From positions 124,001 to 188,000 of the forward strand of contig JAIQDT010004989.1 in the NCBI GenBank assembly GCA_021521415.1: DNA of 64,000 nucleotides. The letters are read 5' to 3'. Shown here piece after piece: positions 9,966 to 21,593 of this stretch. A model generated the notes under the pieces. It was given only the letters and a program-made list of their open reading frames with translations. It did no database searches and was not told the DNA's origin. The number at the start of each line of letters is the position of its first letter. The stretch's first letter is position 1. The position numbers and the translations under genes are program-made. This DNA comes from Bidens hawaiensis. Taxonomy: Eukaryota > Streptophyta > Magnoliopsida > Asterales > Asteraceae.

Positions 9966-12932
9966 TGATGCGACAATCTGAATTTTTTTTAATATGTTCC
10001 TCTCTTTTCTTTTTCGCCTTTGAGCCGATATTAAACAATTTTCAGGATAAAAATTCTTTTAACAAGGTGATGATGTGACAACTGCTAATTTTAGGTTAAC
10101 TCCGTTTACTAAACCCAGTTAAATTTGTTGACTATGTCTGTAAATCCAGTTAGTTCTGTTAACTACGTTAATGAACTCTCATGCGCGTAGTGTCATGTAT
10201 GCATACATTGAGTTAGTCGTGTCGTTGGTGACCTTAGTAAGAGTAACTAGTTGTTGGTAACTAGAATAATAAACTTGTCACACATGTTATAATAAACATG
10301 ATATGTTACCTGTATAATATATGATGGGTGTACTTGTGTTACACGCTTAATAAGTTACATGATTAGTTGTTATATGTTTATGTGATATTATAAGAAACTT
10401 GGGTAATTAAAATGATACAATATATGGTGTTTTACATGTTAATTAGCTAGATGATCTATTAAACTTTAGACTAAAGAAATACTTAGAAAATGTTTTTAAA
10501 AGTTGTAACATGTCACACATGAAATGAAATAAAATTATCTAAGGTTGGATTCACTTAATGAAGACTTATGATTGTGTTATTATCAAAGGAGGTTACAACC
10601 TTTTCTTTTCCACTTTCTCTCTCTTTGGTCGTCCACTACACCCACACACAGATACACTTTTCATTTTTTCTACAATTTTCTCTCAAGATCATACACACAC
10701 TCAAGCACTTTTGGTGATTTTTGGAAGCAAGGGTGTTGAATCTTTGGATCAAGCAATATGTAAACATGATTAGTACATGTCTTTATGTTTTTGCTTTTGA
10801 TTTATGGGATTAGTATCCAAATGATTGGATCATACAAATAAATAAAGTATGATAAGGTTTGATTTGTTTAAAAGGGATTTTTTGTCTTGTTATAAAAGAA
10901 AAGATGGAATCCTTTTATATATAAATGTTATTTTATAAATTTGGTATAATATTGGAAAAAATGAGTTTTGATAATGTAAAATGGTCCCTTGGTGATTTCT
11001 AATCGTAGAGATTTAAAAATCATGATTTTGTAAGTTTTGATTTGGATCTGCTTGCTAACAGATTTTGTGATCTAGATTGTAAGTTGTATAAGATGTTGAT
11101 ACAATGATATTTGTGTTTGATTATAGATGCTACGGTTAAGTACATTGAGTCTAATTTTCAAAAAGTCAAATATCATAATTTTTGGACTTTGTTTGACTGT
11201 TGTTCATGAATTTACAAAATCGGGTATCAATTCTGGTTGAACAGGTAATTTTCTAGCATGTCTTGTAAAGAGTATAACTTGTTATTAAAAATGAATATTT
11301 TAGTGATTCCAGTTATAGAGTGTTATATATTGAGTTATGAAACAAATCCAATTGGTCTTGCATTGTTTGGACATATATGGAGTTTTTGACAAATATTTAC
11401 TTTCTGTTGTGTAAAGGTAGGTTGCTATAGTATATGAATTTTCATGATTGTTGTAAGTGTTGAAAAATTACAAGAAAGTTTCTGGAGATACCTTATACGT
11501 TATAGTTTCAGTGGAAATTGTTTGGTAATTTATTTCCAAGATTTAGTTGGTTAGAAAAATGGACCTTTGTGATTAGAAATTTGTCCAAATTTGTCAAGCT
11601 TGCTGTTTTGGTAAAATAATTATAGTTTGTGCAAAGATTGTTGTGTTAACTTGGAATTTGACTTTGTTGGTCAACTTTAAACCATTTGACTAAATGTTTA
11701 TCTTACTTATGATATATAAATATTGATATAGTTAAAGGACTTCATGAAAAGTGGCTTAGTGCAAGTTACTTGATTAATTGATAAATCGATATTAAGGATA
11801 TTATACGACTAGGCTAAGTCAAGATAATTGGTCAAAAGTCATCAACGGGCCGTCAGTCAATATTTTGGTCAACGGTCAACAAAACTCAAACTTTAGTCTT
11901 CGGTTATCGAGACTTGGACTTTTCAGTCAACGGTCAACGGCTTGGATCTTTTTGGTCAAAGTCAACGTAAAGTCAATATTTGGTCAAAAGGGTTCTAGGG
12001 ATCGCTTAGCAAATACTTATAGTGGTTTTATGATTTAGGCACTAGAACAACTTTGACTTAAGTAGTTGACTTTCATTTGAACCGCATTCGAGGTGAGTTT
12101 CACTACCCCTCTTTTATTTACTCCTTTTGGGGGAGAAAGCGTGCAAACAAAATTTTTGGATATTGTAGACTTTATTTATACCTCATGTGTACATAGTGAA
12201 CTTAAACTGAAGTCCTCCTTACACATTTGACCGTTAACAATGGTACAATGGCTGGGTAATGAAAGGTAGTACTATTGGGCTTGACGAACCCCCTCAGGGC
12301 TCTCAGGAGAGGGAGTCGTCGGGTGTCTTAATTTACTAGAAACACAATATGCAGTAGTCGTATTAGACTCCGTGGGTGGCAACAAACTAACAAGTCAGCC
12401 TCGGTCACAATGGAACTTACACTAATGTAACATGATTATTATCCTAATTAACAGTGGTATTACTGATGCATACATTATCCATACTTTATCCATTACAATG
12501 TTTACTTACTTATTGGTTTGTTTGACAAACTTGTTTTAAACTCAAACCTGTGAACTCACCAACCGTTGTGTTGACCGGTTTTAACATGTCTTTCTCAGGT
12601 CGCTAAAATAAAGTGCACGGATAGGAGTTGCATTCATGGTCACTCATAAACATTGCATCATAACTTGGAACTTTTTAATTAATAATGTTATGGCTAGCGC
12701 GTGTTTTGCGCCTTAAATTGTTTGTTTTTGTTTAGGGATTTATTTTACCTACTATGTTACGCTTACGCTTCTTAAAACAATAGACATTAACTCTGAAATG
12801 GTTTCCCCAAATATGGGACAATAAAGTCTTTTAAAATATTTAGACGTTGTTTGGTGTAACTAACGAACTGAGATGCTGGTTTGTCACGCGTCTCGATGTA
12901 AAACCCTGCACGTGGAAATTGAGGGTGTGACA
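9966..12932 (+). mobile_element. 3' LTR of the Tekay element
   Basis: After a purine-rich tract (AACAAGGGGATGATG), LTR-like starts occur twice: TGCGACAATCTG at about 9968 and TGTGACAACTGC at 10074, each preceded by nearly the same 25 bases. I take 10074 as the main start. The LTR ends GGGTGTGACA at 12932. Inside are runs of GGTCAACGGTCAAC-like words near 11850-11960, the GGTGAGTTTC box near 12090, and an AACTCACCAACC box near 12553 that recur in the other LTRs here. No gene is seen. Confidence 0.7.
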
Positions 12933-13257
12933 TCACTCATCCTGATGTTGACAAACATGTATTATTTTGCATGCATTTGTAGGTTATCATTTGGTTTGAA
13001 GTTAAGGTGAAGAAACAGTTACAGATTCCTTAAGATAAAACTAATAACAAGACTATTAATGTTTATTCCTTTTGAGATATTTATCAATTTTTGGATTTGT
13101 TTTGTAATTTTCTTTGAACTTGTGTACTTGGATGAAATTTTGGTTACAGAAAATAATTAATTAGATGTTGTCATATTTACATTTGTATTATAGTACCTTG
13201 TGAGCTATGAATCAACAGTTCGCACCCCGACATTCCGTCGTAGGTTGAGGTGTGACA
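12933..13257 (+). mobile_element. LTR tail fragment, plus orientation
   Basis: Contains the CTGATGTTGAC and GCATGCATTTGTAGGTTATC motifs that mark the end of R and U5 in related LTRs here, and closes with GAGGTGTGACA at 13257. It looks like the tail of an older LTR into which the Tekay 3' end at 12932 abuts. Non-coding. Confidence 0.5.
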
Positions 13258-14357
13258 ACATGAACTATATTAATAGGACACAAGTGTTTGGACGTTATTG
13301 ACTTATTACACACTAAAGGTGAGTTTCTCACAATACCCTCTTTTTAAATGTTTTTAATATTTATTAATGATTTTGGGGAGAAGTATGAATTGCATTTTAT
13401 TTTTACAAACGTATTAAATGGGATGAGTTAAATTAGACTGACGTGAAATACTTAGGTAAAGAAACAACTGCATAAATAGAGTATGAACGTGAAGGTAAGG
13501 AAACTACTACCTGGTCGTTATAATCATTAACCTCAAAGTAGGACGTAGAAATTGGGTTGATACTCCGTCTCTTTCCAGTCGCTCTTGGTAAAGTTGTGAC
13601 GAATATTTTGAGTATGGTATGTATCGAATTATTTACTTAATAGTCATACATATGCTACATTCTTAGGTAGTTTATGACTAATACGATTTGTTGAAAGATA
13701 TGAAATGTTAATATTAATGACTTTGGGAAAGTTTTTCTTGAAGGTTACCTTTGTAAGAATTTGAAGAGGATTAATGTCACACTTTGGATTTTAAATACTA
13801 CATTCATACGTTTTCGCAATTAAAACAAAATTTGACTTCATGTCGGTAAAGGACGAAGTAGTTTTATATAAATATTTACTTAAAGAAGACACTTTGATTT
13901 GAAATATTTATATTTTGAAACACCATGGTTTCAAAATATGGTTTTATAAATTGAGAACTCACCAACCTTTGTGTTGGCATATTTTTATATGTGTTTTTTA
14001 TGTAACCAAGATGAAAACTTCGTGAAGAAATGTGGGAAAAACGAGTGTCGTGCTCGAACCCAAAAGAGTTGGAAAAAATGTGTTTTTAATAAATGTGTAC
14101 TAAACTCATTTACAATGATTTTGTATTATAAATAATTGCTAATCTTGTGTAAATGTTCGTGTTTGAATATCTTTTGCTAAACACTGTCTGTCACCACCCA
14201 TCTTAACGTAATTTAGTCTTCCATTGTTAAACTAATGATTTCGTGGTTTGACATTTCGGGGACGGTCTTGGTGCAAATGGATCTTGTACCAGGGTTGTTT
14301 CCAGAGAAAACATCACATGTGAGGGTGCATGTTTTGAGGTTGGTTCTATTGTGGGTG
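13258..14357 (+). mobile_element. Second LTR-derived fragment, plus orientation
   Basis: Has AAAGGTGAGTTTCTCAC near 13315 and AACTCACCAACCTTTGTGTT near 13955, the same two landmark boxes as the other LTRs in this window, at the usual spacing. Neither end can be fixed. AT-rich and non-coding; short ORFs here are not supported. Confidence 0.45.
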
Positions 14358-14362
14358 AGGGA

Positions 14363-16470
14363 TGTAACATTCGTTACTTTTCAAATCCGAAACCCGGCCC
14401 GTTTATTTTCTTTTGCCTCATTTATTATTCGAACGGTCGTTACCAAATAAATTCTCGCCCTCGTTTAATTATTTATTAATAAGAACTATGAACAATATAC
14501 TATAATACCCCTTAACTAACTTATTAACACTTTTGAATCCACGCCTATAGACCACGGACTATATTGCAAAATTTCCAAAAACATTTTCCCTCTCTCCCTC
14601 TCTTCCCATCAGCGTCCAAGACCCCCCCCCCCTTGTGATATTTGATCCATAAAATCTGCTGGGAATCACGGAATTGACCATCCCTACGCATCAAGGAGCC
14701 AATTAAGCGTTCAATCATCACAAAAACATGGAAATTGACAGCGAGTGACAACCAATTTTGTCATTAACACTCCACGGCTGAACCACCCTCAAAAAGCATT
14801 ATATAAACGGTAATAAGTTAATTAAATCGAACCGCACCATCATCAATTATAACCTAGGAGGCCATTTGAATCACGTTTAAGTGCGATTTCAGCCGAAAAC
14901 CCTAATCATACGTTCTCATTCAGTTCGGACATGATAGAGGTAATTTTGTATGTTTCCAACTCGGTTTTTCATTGTCTATAAAACCCCTCTGTCAATTTTG
15001 AATGACAGAGGGTGTAAATCCTTCAAGTTTGGGTTTGATCGATTAGGGTTTATAATATGAATTGGGTTTTGTTTTGGACTAGTGTATAAATATTTTCGTT
15101 TCCATCATACAAGCTTGTTAGCCACCAGCCCAGTTGGCTGGTGCACCTTTTGTTAAGTCACGTAGCACCCAGAGACCCGTGTTCGAGTCCCTGGGTGACC
15201 GATTTTTTTGTGTTGTTTTTCTTTTTCTTTATTTTGATTTCATTCTCCTTTGTTTTAATTACACATTAGTATTCAACTAGATTTATAATAAAAGCTAATA
15301 TTATATTCATTTGTTTAATGAACCAAACCCCATTGAACCTTCAAAATAAATCTCGATTAATGTTCCGTACATTAATATGAACATATAAGTTTTACATATA
15401 TTTATAAAAATATTTTTTTCGATATTTAAAACCAAAATTTTAAAAAGAGGATTAAACTAAGAATAATTTTATTCATTTGCTGATCGTCAAAATAAGTTTT
15501 TCGTTTAAATACATAATTATATAATTAATATTAGCAAACTTTTGTACTAAAAAAATGAAATTCAATAAACAACTTTTGAGAATAAATAATCGTTACGCTT
15601 TTAATTTTGACTTATATAAAACGTATATAAAAATATTAAATTCTTTATAAATCCCAAATCCGTTATAAACCCCTTTTTATCGAGTCTTGTTCATTTATAG
15701 CATCCGAGTATTTATTTTAGTTGTACATTTAAAATTAGGACATATCGTCGGGACTCGTCGCAGAAACTAAGTAACTTGTTCACTTAACCCGTCTCCCCGC
15801 TATCATCTACCTTATCTCTAAGGTGAGTTTACATATCCCCCTTTTTCATATTTTATATTTTGGGGGTGGCATGTATACCCTATTTAAATTACTCATTTTA
15901 TTTATTTATCTATTTATAACACAATTCAATATATGTTTATGAGTGATTATTGCTTGCTCTATGATAATACTCTATGTGCTTAATTGTTTACTTTATGTTT
16001 GGTGGTTAGTATCTCATCCTCATCTATCCACATCTAGTATGATCATACACTTACTCAAGTACTTTGATTTCTTATCAACAGGAACGGGTCCACATCTATT
16101 TAGTTGTTTATATTTTCATGGGAATTGTGATGCTCAACATTAACATATGAATTGTGGTCTTTTATCTATATATGTATCTGAACTATAACTTATGTATTCT
16201 CACCAACATAAGTCTTGACAAACTCTATTTTTATACATGCTATAGGTATAAGTAATTTACATTGATCAAGATTGAAGATATTAGTTTTTACCTTAGGATA
16301 TTTATCCAAACAATAAATATGATGTAATTGTTTTGAATATGAATAATTGTGTATTTGTTTTGATATTAATGAATTAAATAATTATTGTCACTTTAATTAG
16401 TGTCTTTTAAGCTACTGTCCAATCAATACGTTACGCCCCAGCATGTTCCTCCTTTGGTCGGGGTGTGATA
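14363..16470 (+). mobile_element. Solo LTR with exact TSD AGGGA
   Basis: Starts TGTAACATTCG at 14363 and ends GGGGTGTGATA at 16470 (2108 bp). It is flanked by the 5-bp duplication AGGGA at 14358-14362 and 16471-16475. No internal domain, primer site or second LTR is present, so it is a solo LTR left by LTR-LTR recombination. The last CA has become TA. It carries the AAGGTGAGTTTAC box near 15820 and TCACCAACATAAG near 16200. It also holds the tRNA-like double hairpin at 15119-15200. Confidence 0.85.
15119..15200 (+). other. tRNA-like double hairpin inside the LTR
   Basis: Two short hairpins lie in tandem. The first pairs CACCAGC with GGCTGGTG around CCAGTT. The second pairs CACCCAG with CTGGGTG around a loop holding GTTCGAGTCC, which matches the tRNA B box (T-loop) consensus GTTCRANNCC. 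It could be a decayed tRNA-derived SINE or a structured part of the LTR. It is followed by a T-rich run. A similar structure with different stems is at 42832-42903. It is not a functional tRNA: there is no complete cloverleaf. Confidence 0.5.
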
Positions 16471-16475
16471 AGGGA

Positions 16476-17135
16476 GGTTGTTTGGGGGTTGAGTTTTTAA
16501 CAATAACAGAAGTTAGTGTGGGTGCAGACGGCGTTGGTGGTGGTAAAGAAATTAAGTAGTTGTGGATTTGTCGGAATATGTAACAAATCGGGTTTTCGTT
16601 TAAACTATTAATATTTAATACCCGACCTATTTTCAATTTCTGGTAATTGTTAATCAACAACACATCGCATTTATCAAGCTAATATTTTTTTATTATTATA
16701 GTTATTATATTTAATTAATTTTTATAAATATAACTTTCAATCTTATGCAGTTTTCACCCTATACTAAGTTTACTCTCATTTTGTTTCCACACAATAACTT
16801 TACGGACCAATCTGCAAATTTAATTAAACAATATATATATTCATTTATTTATTTTTATGATTTATATAGAGTAATTAAGATTTCATGAATGTTTCATGTT
16901 GTTTTTCTTTTGATTGGTAATTCGAAGTTGATATTTACGTCCCATGTCACGCGAATCATTTCCGCTTCGTAACATGTCTTCTCGTTTTCCTCGAATTCGG
17001 CCTCAAAATGCAACCCGTAAAGTGACAACCCAATTTTCAAACATCAGGCAGTCGTGATCCCCACCATGATGACCCGAATGCATCAAAACTCACCAACATC
17101 AACCACAATTTAATATTTATATATATATATACATA
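16476..17135. other. AT-rich non-coding flank of the Helitron pair
   Basis: No ORF or TE terminus can be supported. It ends in a TA-rich run (17120-17135) immediately left of the Helitron 3' end. The matching right flank at 42262-42303 is also a TA run, which suits Helitron insertion between A and T in AT-rich DNA. Confidence 0.5.
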
Positions 17136-17161
17136 CTAGTATTTGAGCCCGCGCGTTGCGG
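17136..17161 (-). other. Helitron A 3' terminus: hairpin plus CTAG
   Basis: On the minus strand: hairpin CCGC-AACGC-GCGG (17149-17161), a 9-base spacer, then CTAG at 17136-17139 followed by T. This is the classical Helitron 3' end, with termination at CTRR and a stem-loop about 10 bases upstream. The same architecture recurs at 33188-33213. Confidence 0.8.
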
Positions 17162-17656
17162 TGGGGAGGAAATGGCCGTCGGTATGAGTTCGGTTTGCGG
17201 CAGAGATGCAACGGGAATTCGATGGCATCGGTACAGTTTGTGATTGTACCATAGTTAGCTAGTTAACTGTAGGTTAAATTGAAAATGGTGTAACCATTCA
17301 TCTCTAATCTTTGTTCCAGTGTCTCACGAAAAAAACAGATAAGAAAAGATGGAAACAAGACTACCAAGTACCAAATGTGGAGATTTTGATCTAGAAACAA
17401 AAATATTATTTTGATTACTCGAAAAAGAACGAGGAAATATAGACAAAAATGCATACATTCTATACCAACCCTCTATAGTAGCATGCTCATTCGTTTATGC
17501 GATTACAAGAAAAAAGATGCATATTCGAAAGAAAACAAAAACAACATTTCCATTTACGTCATGTAAAATGTACATTTAGATAAATTACAAAAAGTTTTCT
17601 AGCTAGCTTTTGGTCCTTGTTTTAACTATAAGTTTATTTAAGTAAATAATGGTATT

Positions 17657-18420
17657 ATACGCCAACTTTTTAATAATAACCTCCTTTGTAAGCAATGATG
17701 GGATTGCTCCTCCATTTATCATGATAATGGCATTGCAAACGTTTGAAAACTTTAGTGCATCCCTCAGCTTCTTAACCTAAAAAATAAGATTGGTTATATT
17801 TGAAAGATTGGGTCAAAATAAGTTTGGACATAATGAGTCAAGTAGGATGACCCGCAAAAAATATTTTTTCCTTTCATTACAATTATCAAAAAAAAAATCA
17901 AACAAAAAAGGTGCCAAGTTTTTTTAGTAACCGTAAACGACCAAGGATTTGAAGCCAAACTACTTAGTAGTCCACCAACAAAAACATTCACCGGACCATT
18001 TGAGTCCACCATAATCCCTCTTTAAAATCTGTGTTACTGACCATGACAAAATAAAATTTCATATAAATCATATAAAATTGAAGGAATAAGGATGTAATAC
18101 AATACACTATGGAAGTAGATACAATACCTTTTTGAAATGCACCATAAAACTGAAAGAAATCAAGACAAATAACACCAGAAACCTGATGCAATCACAAGTC
18201 ACAAAATCTTATTTTAATAGAATTTTTTTGTAATTAAACACAAACTTATTTCTGAATGAAAGAAAAAGGCTTACAGTATCATCATTTCTTCATGTTAAAA
18301 ACTATAATGTTGAATCCCTTGTTGTTAAAGTGTTAGCCCGACAGTTGGAGAAAATATTGGAGCTTCATCTATATCAGGCCTACATCCCTTGAACAGATCC
18401 CATCTAGCCGTTATCTGCAT
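17657..18420 (-). pseudogene. Captured pfkB/fructokinase-like gene fragment
   Basis: Short exon-like blocks in order on the minus strand, separated by AT-rich intron-like DNA with AG and GT borders. 18330-18416 reads RWDLFKGCRPDIDEAPIFSP. 18131-18183 reads ICLDFFQFYGAFQK. 17935-18012 reads NVFVGGLLSSLA, matching the GAGDAFVGGLL anion-hole region of pfkB kinases with the GAGD changed to GPVN. 17657-17779 reads LRDALKFSNVCNAI then GGAIPSLLTKE, the usual pfkB C-terminus. Most of the middle of the fold is absent. Loss of the GAGD Asp would abolish kinase activity. The closest family may be the plastid fructokinase-like proteins. The first two blocks are less certain members. Confidence 0.5.
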
Positions 18421-18737
18421 TAATAAAAGAAAATGAATATTCTATCCATTTTTAATTTATTATGTAACTTTTGAGTTTTTACCTACTGATTTCAAGGGCT
18501 TCCTGAAGATTCAAAATTCTGATCATTCAATTTTGGGGTGCCATTAGACGAGCGCTCCTACAAAATAAAAATGAAACAAGTTTAGAAATAACAATAACAT
18601 GGATAAATATTATATAAAGTAACATCACAATCCCCAGAGAGTAGAGACTTCTTGTAATAAATAATATAGAATGGGTTAGAATTTCATCAATGCATACATA
18701 TGATAAACAATCAAAACTTTACTGAAATTTATTATAG

Positions 18738-19100
18738 TACAACATTGCCTCAAGCATTGGGATACCAACAACATATCCTCTTGATGCAGACCCTGCTAAT
18801 GCATGTAATGCCCTCTCTATTGATTGTGCAATACCTATTAACAACTTCTGCTGATTATATTTTATCATGAATATGCATCCATTATGCACAGAAAAATGAC
18901 AACTATACTACATATTAATAGATATTTGAATATTTGACATATACTCTTGACACATATCCTACTAATGCAGGTTGTTCCCTCTCGATCTACTGAACGTGCA
19001 ATAACCTATTAACAACTTCAGCTCATTGTATTCTATCATGAATATATCAATTATGTACAGAAACATGACCACTGTACTATTATTAGAAATAAATAATTAC
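18738..19100 (-). pseudogene. Exon-like fragment and its decayed tandem copy
   Basis: 18738-18857 on the minus strand reads KLLIGIAQSIERALHALAGS then RGYVVGIPMLEAMLYY, bounded by AG on its 5' side. I do not recognise the protein. The block and its intron flank are repeated, much degraded, at about 18945-19100: the word GAAGTTGTTAATAGG and the flank TATCATGAATATGCATCC / TATCATGAATATATCAATTA are shared. It may belong to the same captured gene as the pfkB-like exons or to another host gene. Confidence 0.45.
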
Positions 19101-20062
19101 TTTACATTGTTTTTATTATTACAAATAAATAATTACTTTACATTCAAAAACCTCCAAATAGCCTGTTTTTGCAATAATACAAGTTTGTGAGATTTGTTAT
19201 TCGTAAAATTATATTTTTTTTCTCAATATACAGACCTTATTTCGGACACATGTAATGGCTATAAGAAAATGAGGGAAAAAACCTGGCCCATTTAATTTCA
19301 CGGGCTCCATTACCTTATTCTGTAAAAAGCCGTTATGATGATGTCATCAAGTTAATAAATGGTGCTATTTTTCTAGAGCTGTGTATATCAGCCACCGTTT
19401 GACAAAAGAAATTCATGTGGACCTTATTCTACAACCCTTACATCTTCCATAACTATAATCTAATAACCAACACAAAATACCTTATTTATATTCTCAAATT
19501 GGCATGCTCAGCGTCTAGGGTTTTTTATGGTTCGGTTACGGTTATGGTTTGTGTCACCCGAATAAACGAACCATATTTATGGTGTTGGTTGAATGATTAA
19601 GCTTGATACATTATAGGTTACAAAATCTATAACTATTGGTAAAGTTAGACCTTAATATATATAACATTTGTTTGGAACTTTTATTTTTGTTAAGATAACT
19701 CTGTATTGACAAAAAATGGAGCCCAATGGTCCACAAGTTACCAAAACTATTTTGCATATTACCTGATACCCGATATCCAAAAATGAAATTAAGTGAGCTG
19801 ACTTATAAACGAAACTAATAGTTTTTATAAAAGTATAAATTTAATATATGTAATAAAAGTTAAATAATAATAGGCTCACGAACTAGCTCGAGCTTCACAA
19901 GTGAAGCCCGCGCTCATTTATGAAACATGCTTATTTTTAGGCTCAGGCTAGTTTAAGCATGACTGGGTTGAGCTTTTAGCGAGCCGATCTCGAGTAGTTA
20001 AGACATATACGGATATAAACTTTAACAGGTGGCGTTTAATGAATGTTTACATCAAATAAGTC
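19101..20062. other. Non-coding Helitron A interior
   Basis: AT-rich. Near 19870-20000 there are GAGCTCG-like words in tandem (AGCTCGAGCTTC, GAGCCGATCTCGAG) typical of plant repeat spacers. No exon or TE terminus is supported. Confidence 0.4.
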
Positions 20063-20122
20063 AGCTGGCCAAACTGGCGTTCTTCAAGTTTGAAAGCTAA
20101 TGCGACCATATGTCCAGCTGGC
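20063..20122 (-). pseudogene. Captured EF-G exon, downstream half
   Basis: The minus strand reads AGHMVALAFKLEERQFGQLT followed by YLM and a GT donor. This is the elongation factor G segment known as PxxALAFKLEEGxFGQLTYxR, just after domain G. It continues in frame from the exon half at 31293-31317 once the inserted solo LTR and one copy of the CTGGC duplication are removed. Confidence 0.75.
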
Positions 20123-20639
20123 TGTAAGGCCCCGAACCCGGTTGCCCTACTTTAGCGTCGGATTTACTCATAAACACAGTTCTTACAAATCAGAGTTTAT
20201 TTAAAACTTTCGCGGAATATAACCCTTTCTTTAAATATTACATATTACCTCATGAACATGTCTTAACCACATTATTATATTTTAAAATAAACGTTAATAA
20301 CATTAAAACATCTTGAGTCTTCGGATGCCAGTATCTTATTCGTCCACCATGTGCCTGCTCGAGCTAGCTGCCTTAATCTACTCACCTGTGTGCATACAAA
20401 AAGTCAGCTACGTTGAGTGAGTTCTAGTTAATCAGGCGACATACCATGCATACACATATCATACATACATGCATATATGAGGATACATATCCATACTTAA
20501 CCAGATACCTTTATATCATGCATTCATACATACATACTATTTCTTACCTTAGTCCACCGAGAGTATGCTCATAGTCCGCCATCTATACCTATACTCAAGG
20601 TCGTGAACACAAAAAAGGTCTGCAAGGTCTGTAGTCCTT

Positions 20640-20895
20640 CCCTATAACATCCTACATTAACAACACATACAAGGTCCACAGTCCTTCACTATGTTGCAAC
20701 CTAATTAATAGCACGTACGAATTCCGCAGTCCTCCCCTATGCTACCATAATACAATTACAGCACGTATAAGGCCCGCAGTCCTTTCATATGCTGGTTCCT
20801 ATCTGAAGTACGTATAAGGCTCACAGTCCTTAACTACATTCTCATATATCGTCTATAACACGTATAAGGCCCGCAGTCCTTAACTACGCCATCAC
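20640..20895. repeat. Degenerate tandem repeat, about 55-65 bp period
   Basis: The word AAGGYCCRCAGTCCTTMACTA recurs at least five times (for example near 20675, 20722, 20772, 20815 and 20868) with variable spacers. The related LTR at 43536 has no such repeat here but carries an unrelated 34-bp minisatellite in the corresponding interval. Confidence 0.6.
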
Positions 20896-21593
20896 ATGCC
20901 AAGTCTATGTCCAACAGAAGTCAGAGGGATTTTCCATCCTAACTTATTATGTCAAACATAGATCTCACGTACCATTCATGTACCTGTATACACATACTTC
21001 ACATATACAATAATTACATCTAGCATACGAACACTTTAGGCGTTCTTCACATTATTCATTTAACAATCATACTCCTTGTCGATACGTGCAATATCCGAAG
21101 ATTGTTCACGTACCGAAAAGTATTCATTCATATCTATCACATATATCATATATAGCATACACTTACCACTTAGGGTAAGTGTATTAACTAATCACATCGA
21201 GTATGCACACAGCCCCGAAAACATAACAAGAAAATGGGGCTAAAAACTCACCTAAACTCGGTTACGTTCACCGTTAATGGTTATTCCTTTCTTTAGTTAT
21301 GCACAACTAACTATATAACAATTACACGTATCAATTAACTAACGCTACCCATATCGTGTTTCTTTTTTAATGATAACCCTCAAAGAACGTAGGTCCAGGG
21401 GCAGCGCCCCTGGCATCAAGGTTCTAGGGGCAGCAGTCCCTAGCAGGGTCCAAGGGGCAGAGGGGGCAGAGCCCCTAGCTGGGGTCGACCTGCCATGTCA
21501 TCTTGGAAAAATTTTATTTCCATTAACTGTCTTAATATATTTTCCATTAGAATCTAATTATTATTTTATTTGCAAACTCATAAAGTTCGAGGG

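Noticed and set aside
15119..15200. Functional tRNA gene
   Set aside because: There is a B-box-like loop but no acceptor stem, anticodon arm or D arm of normal size.
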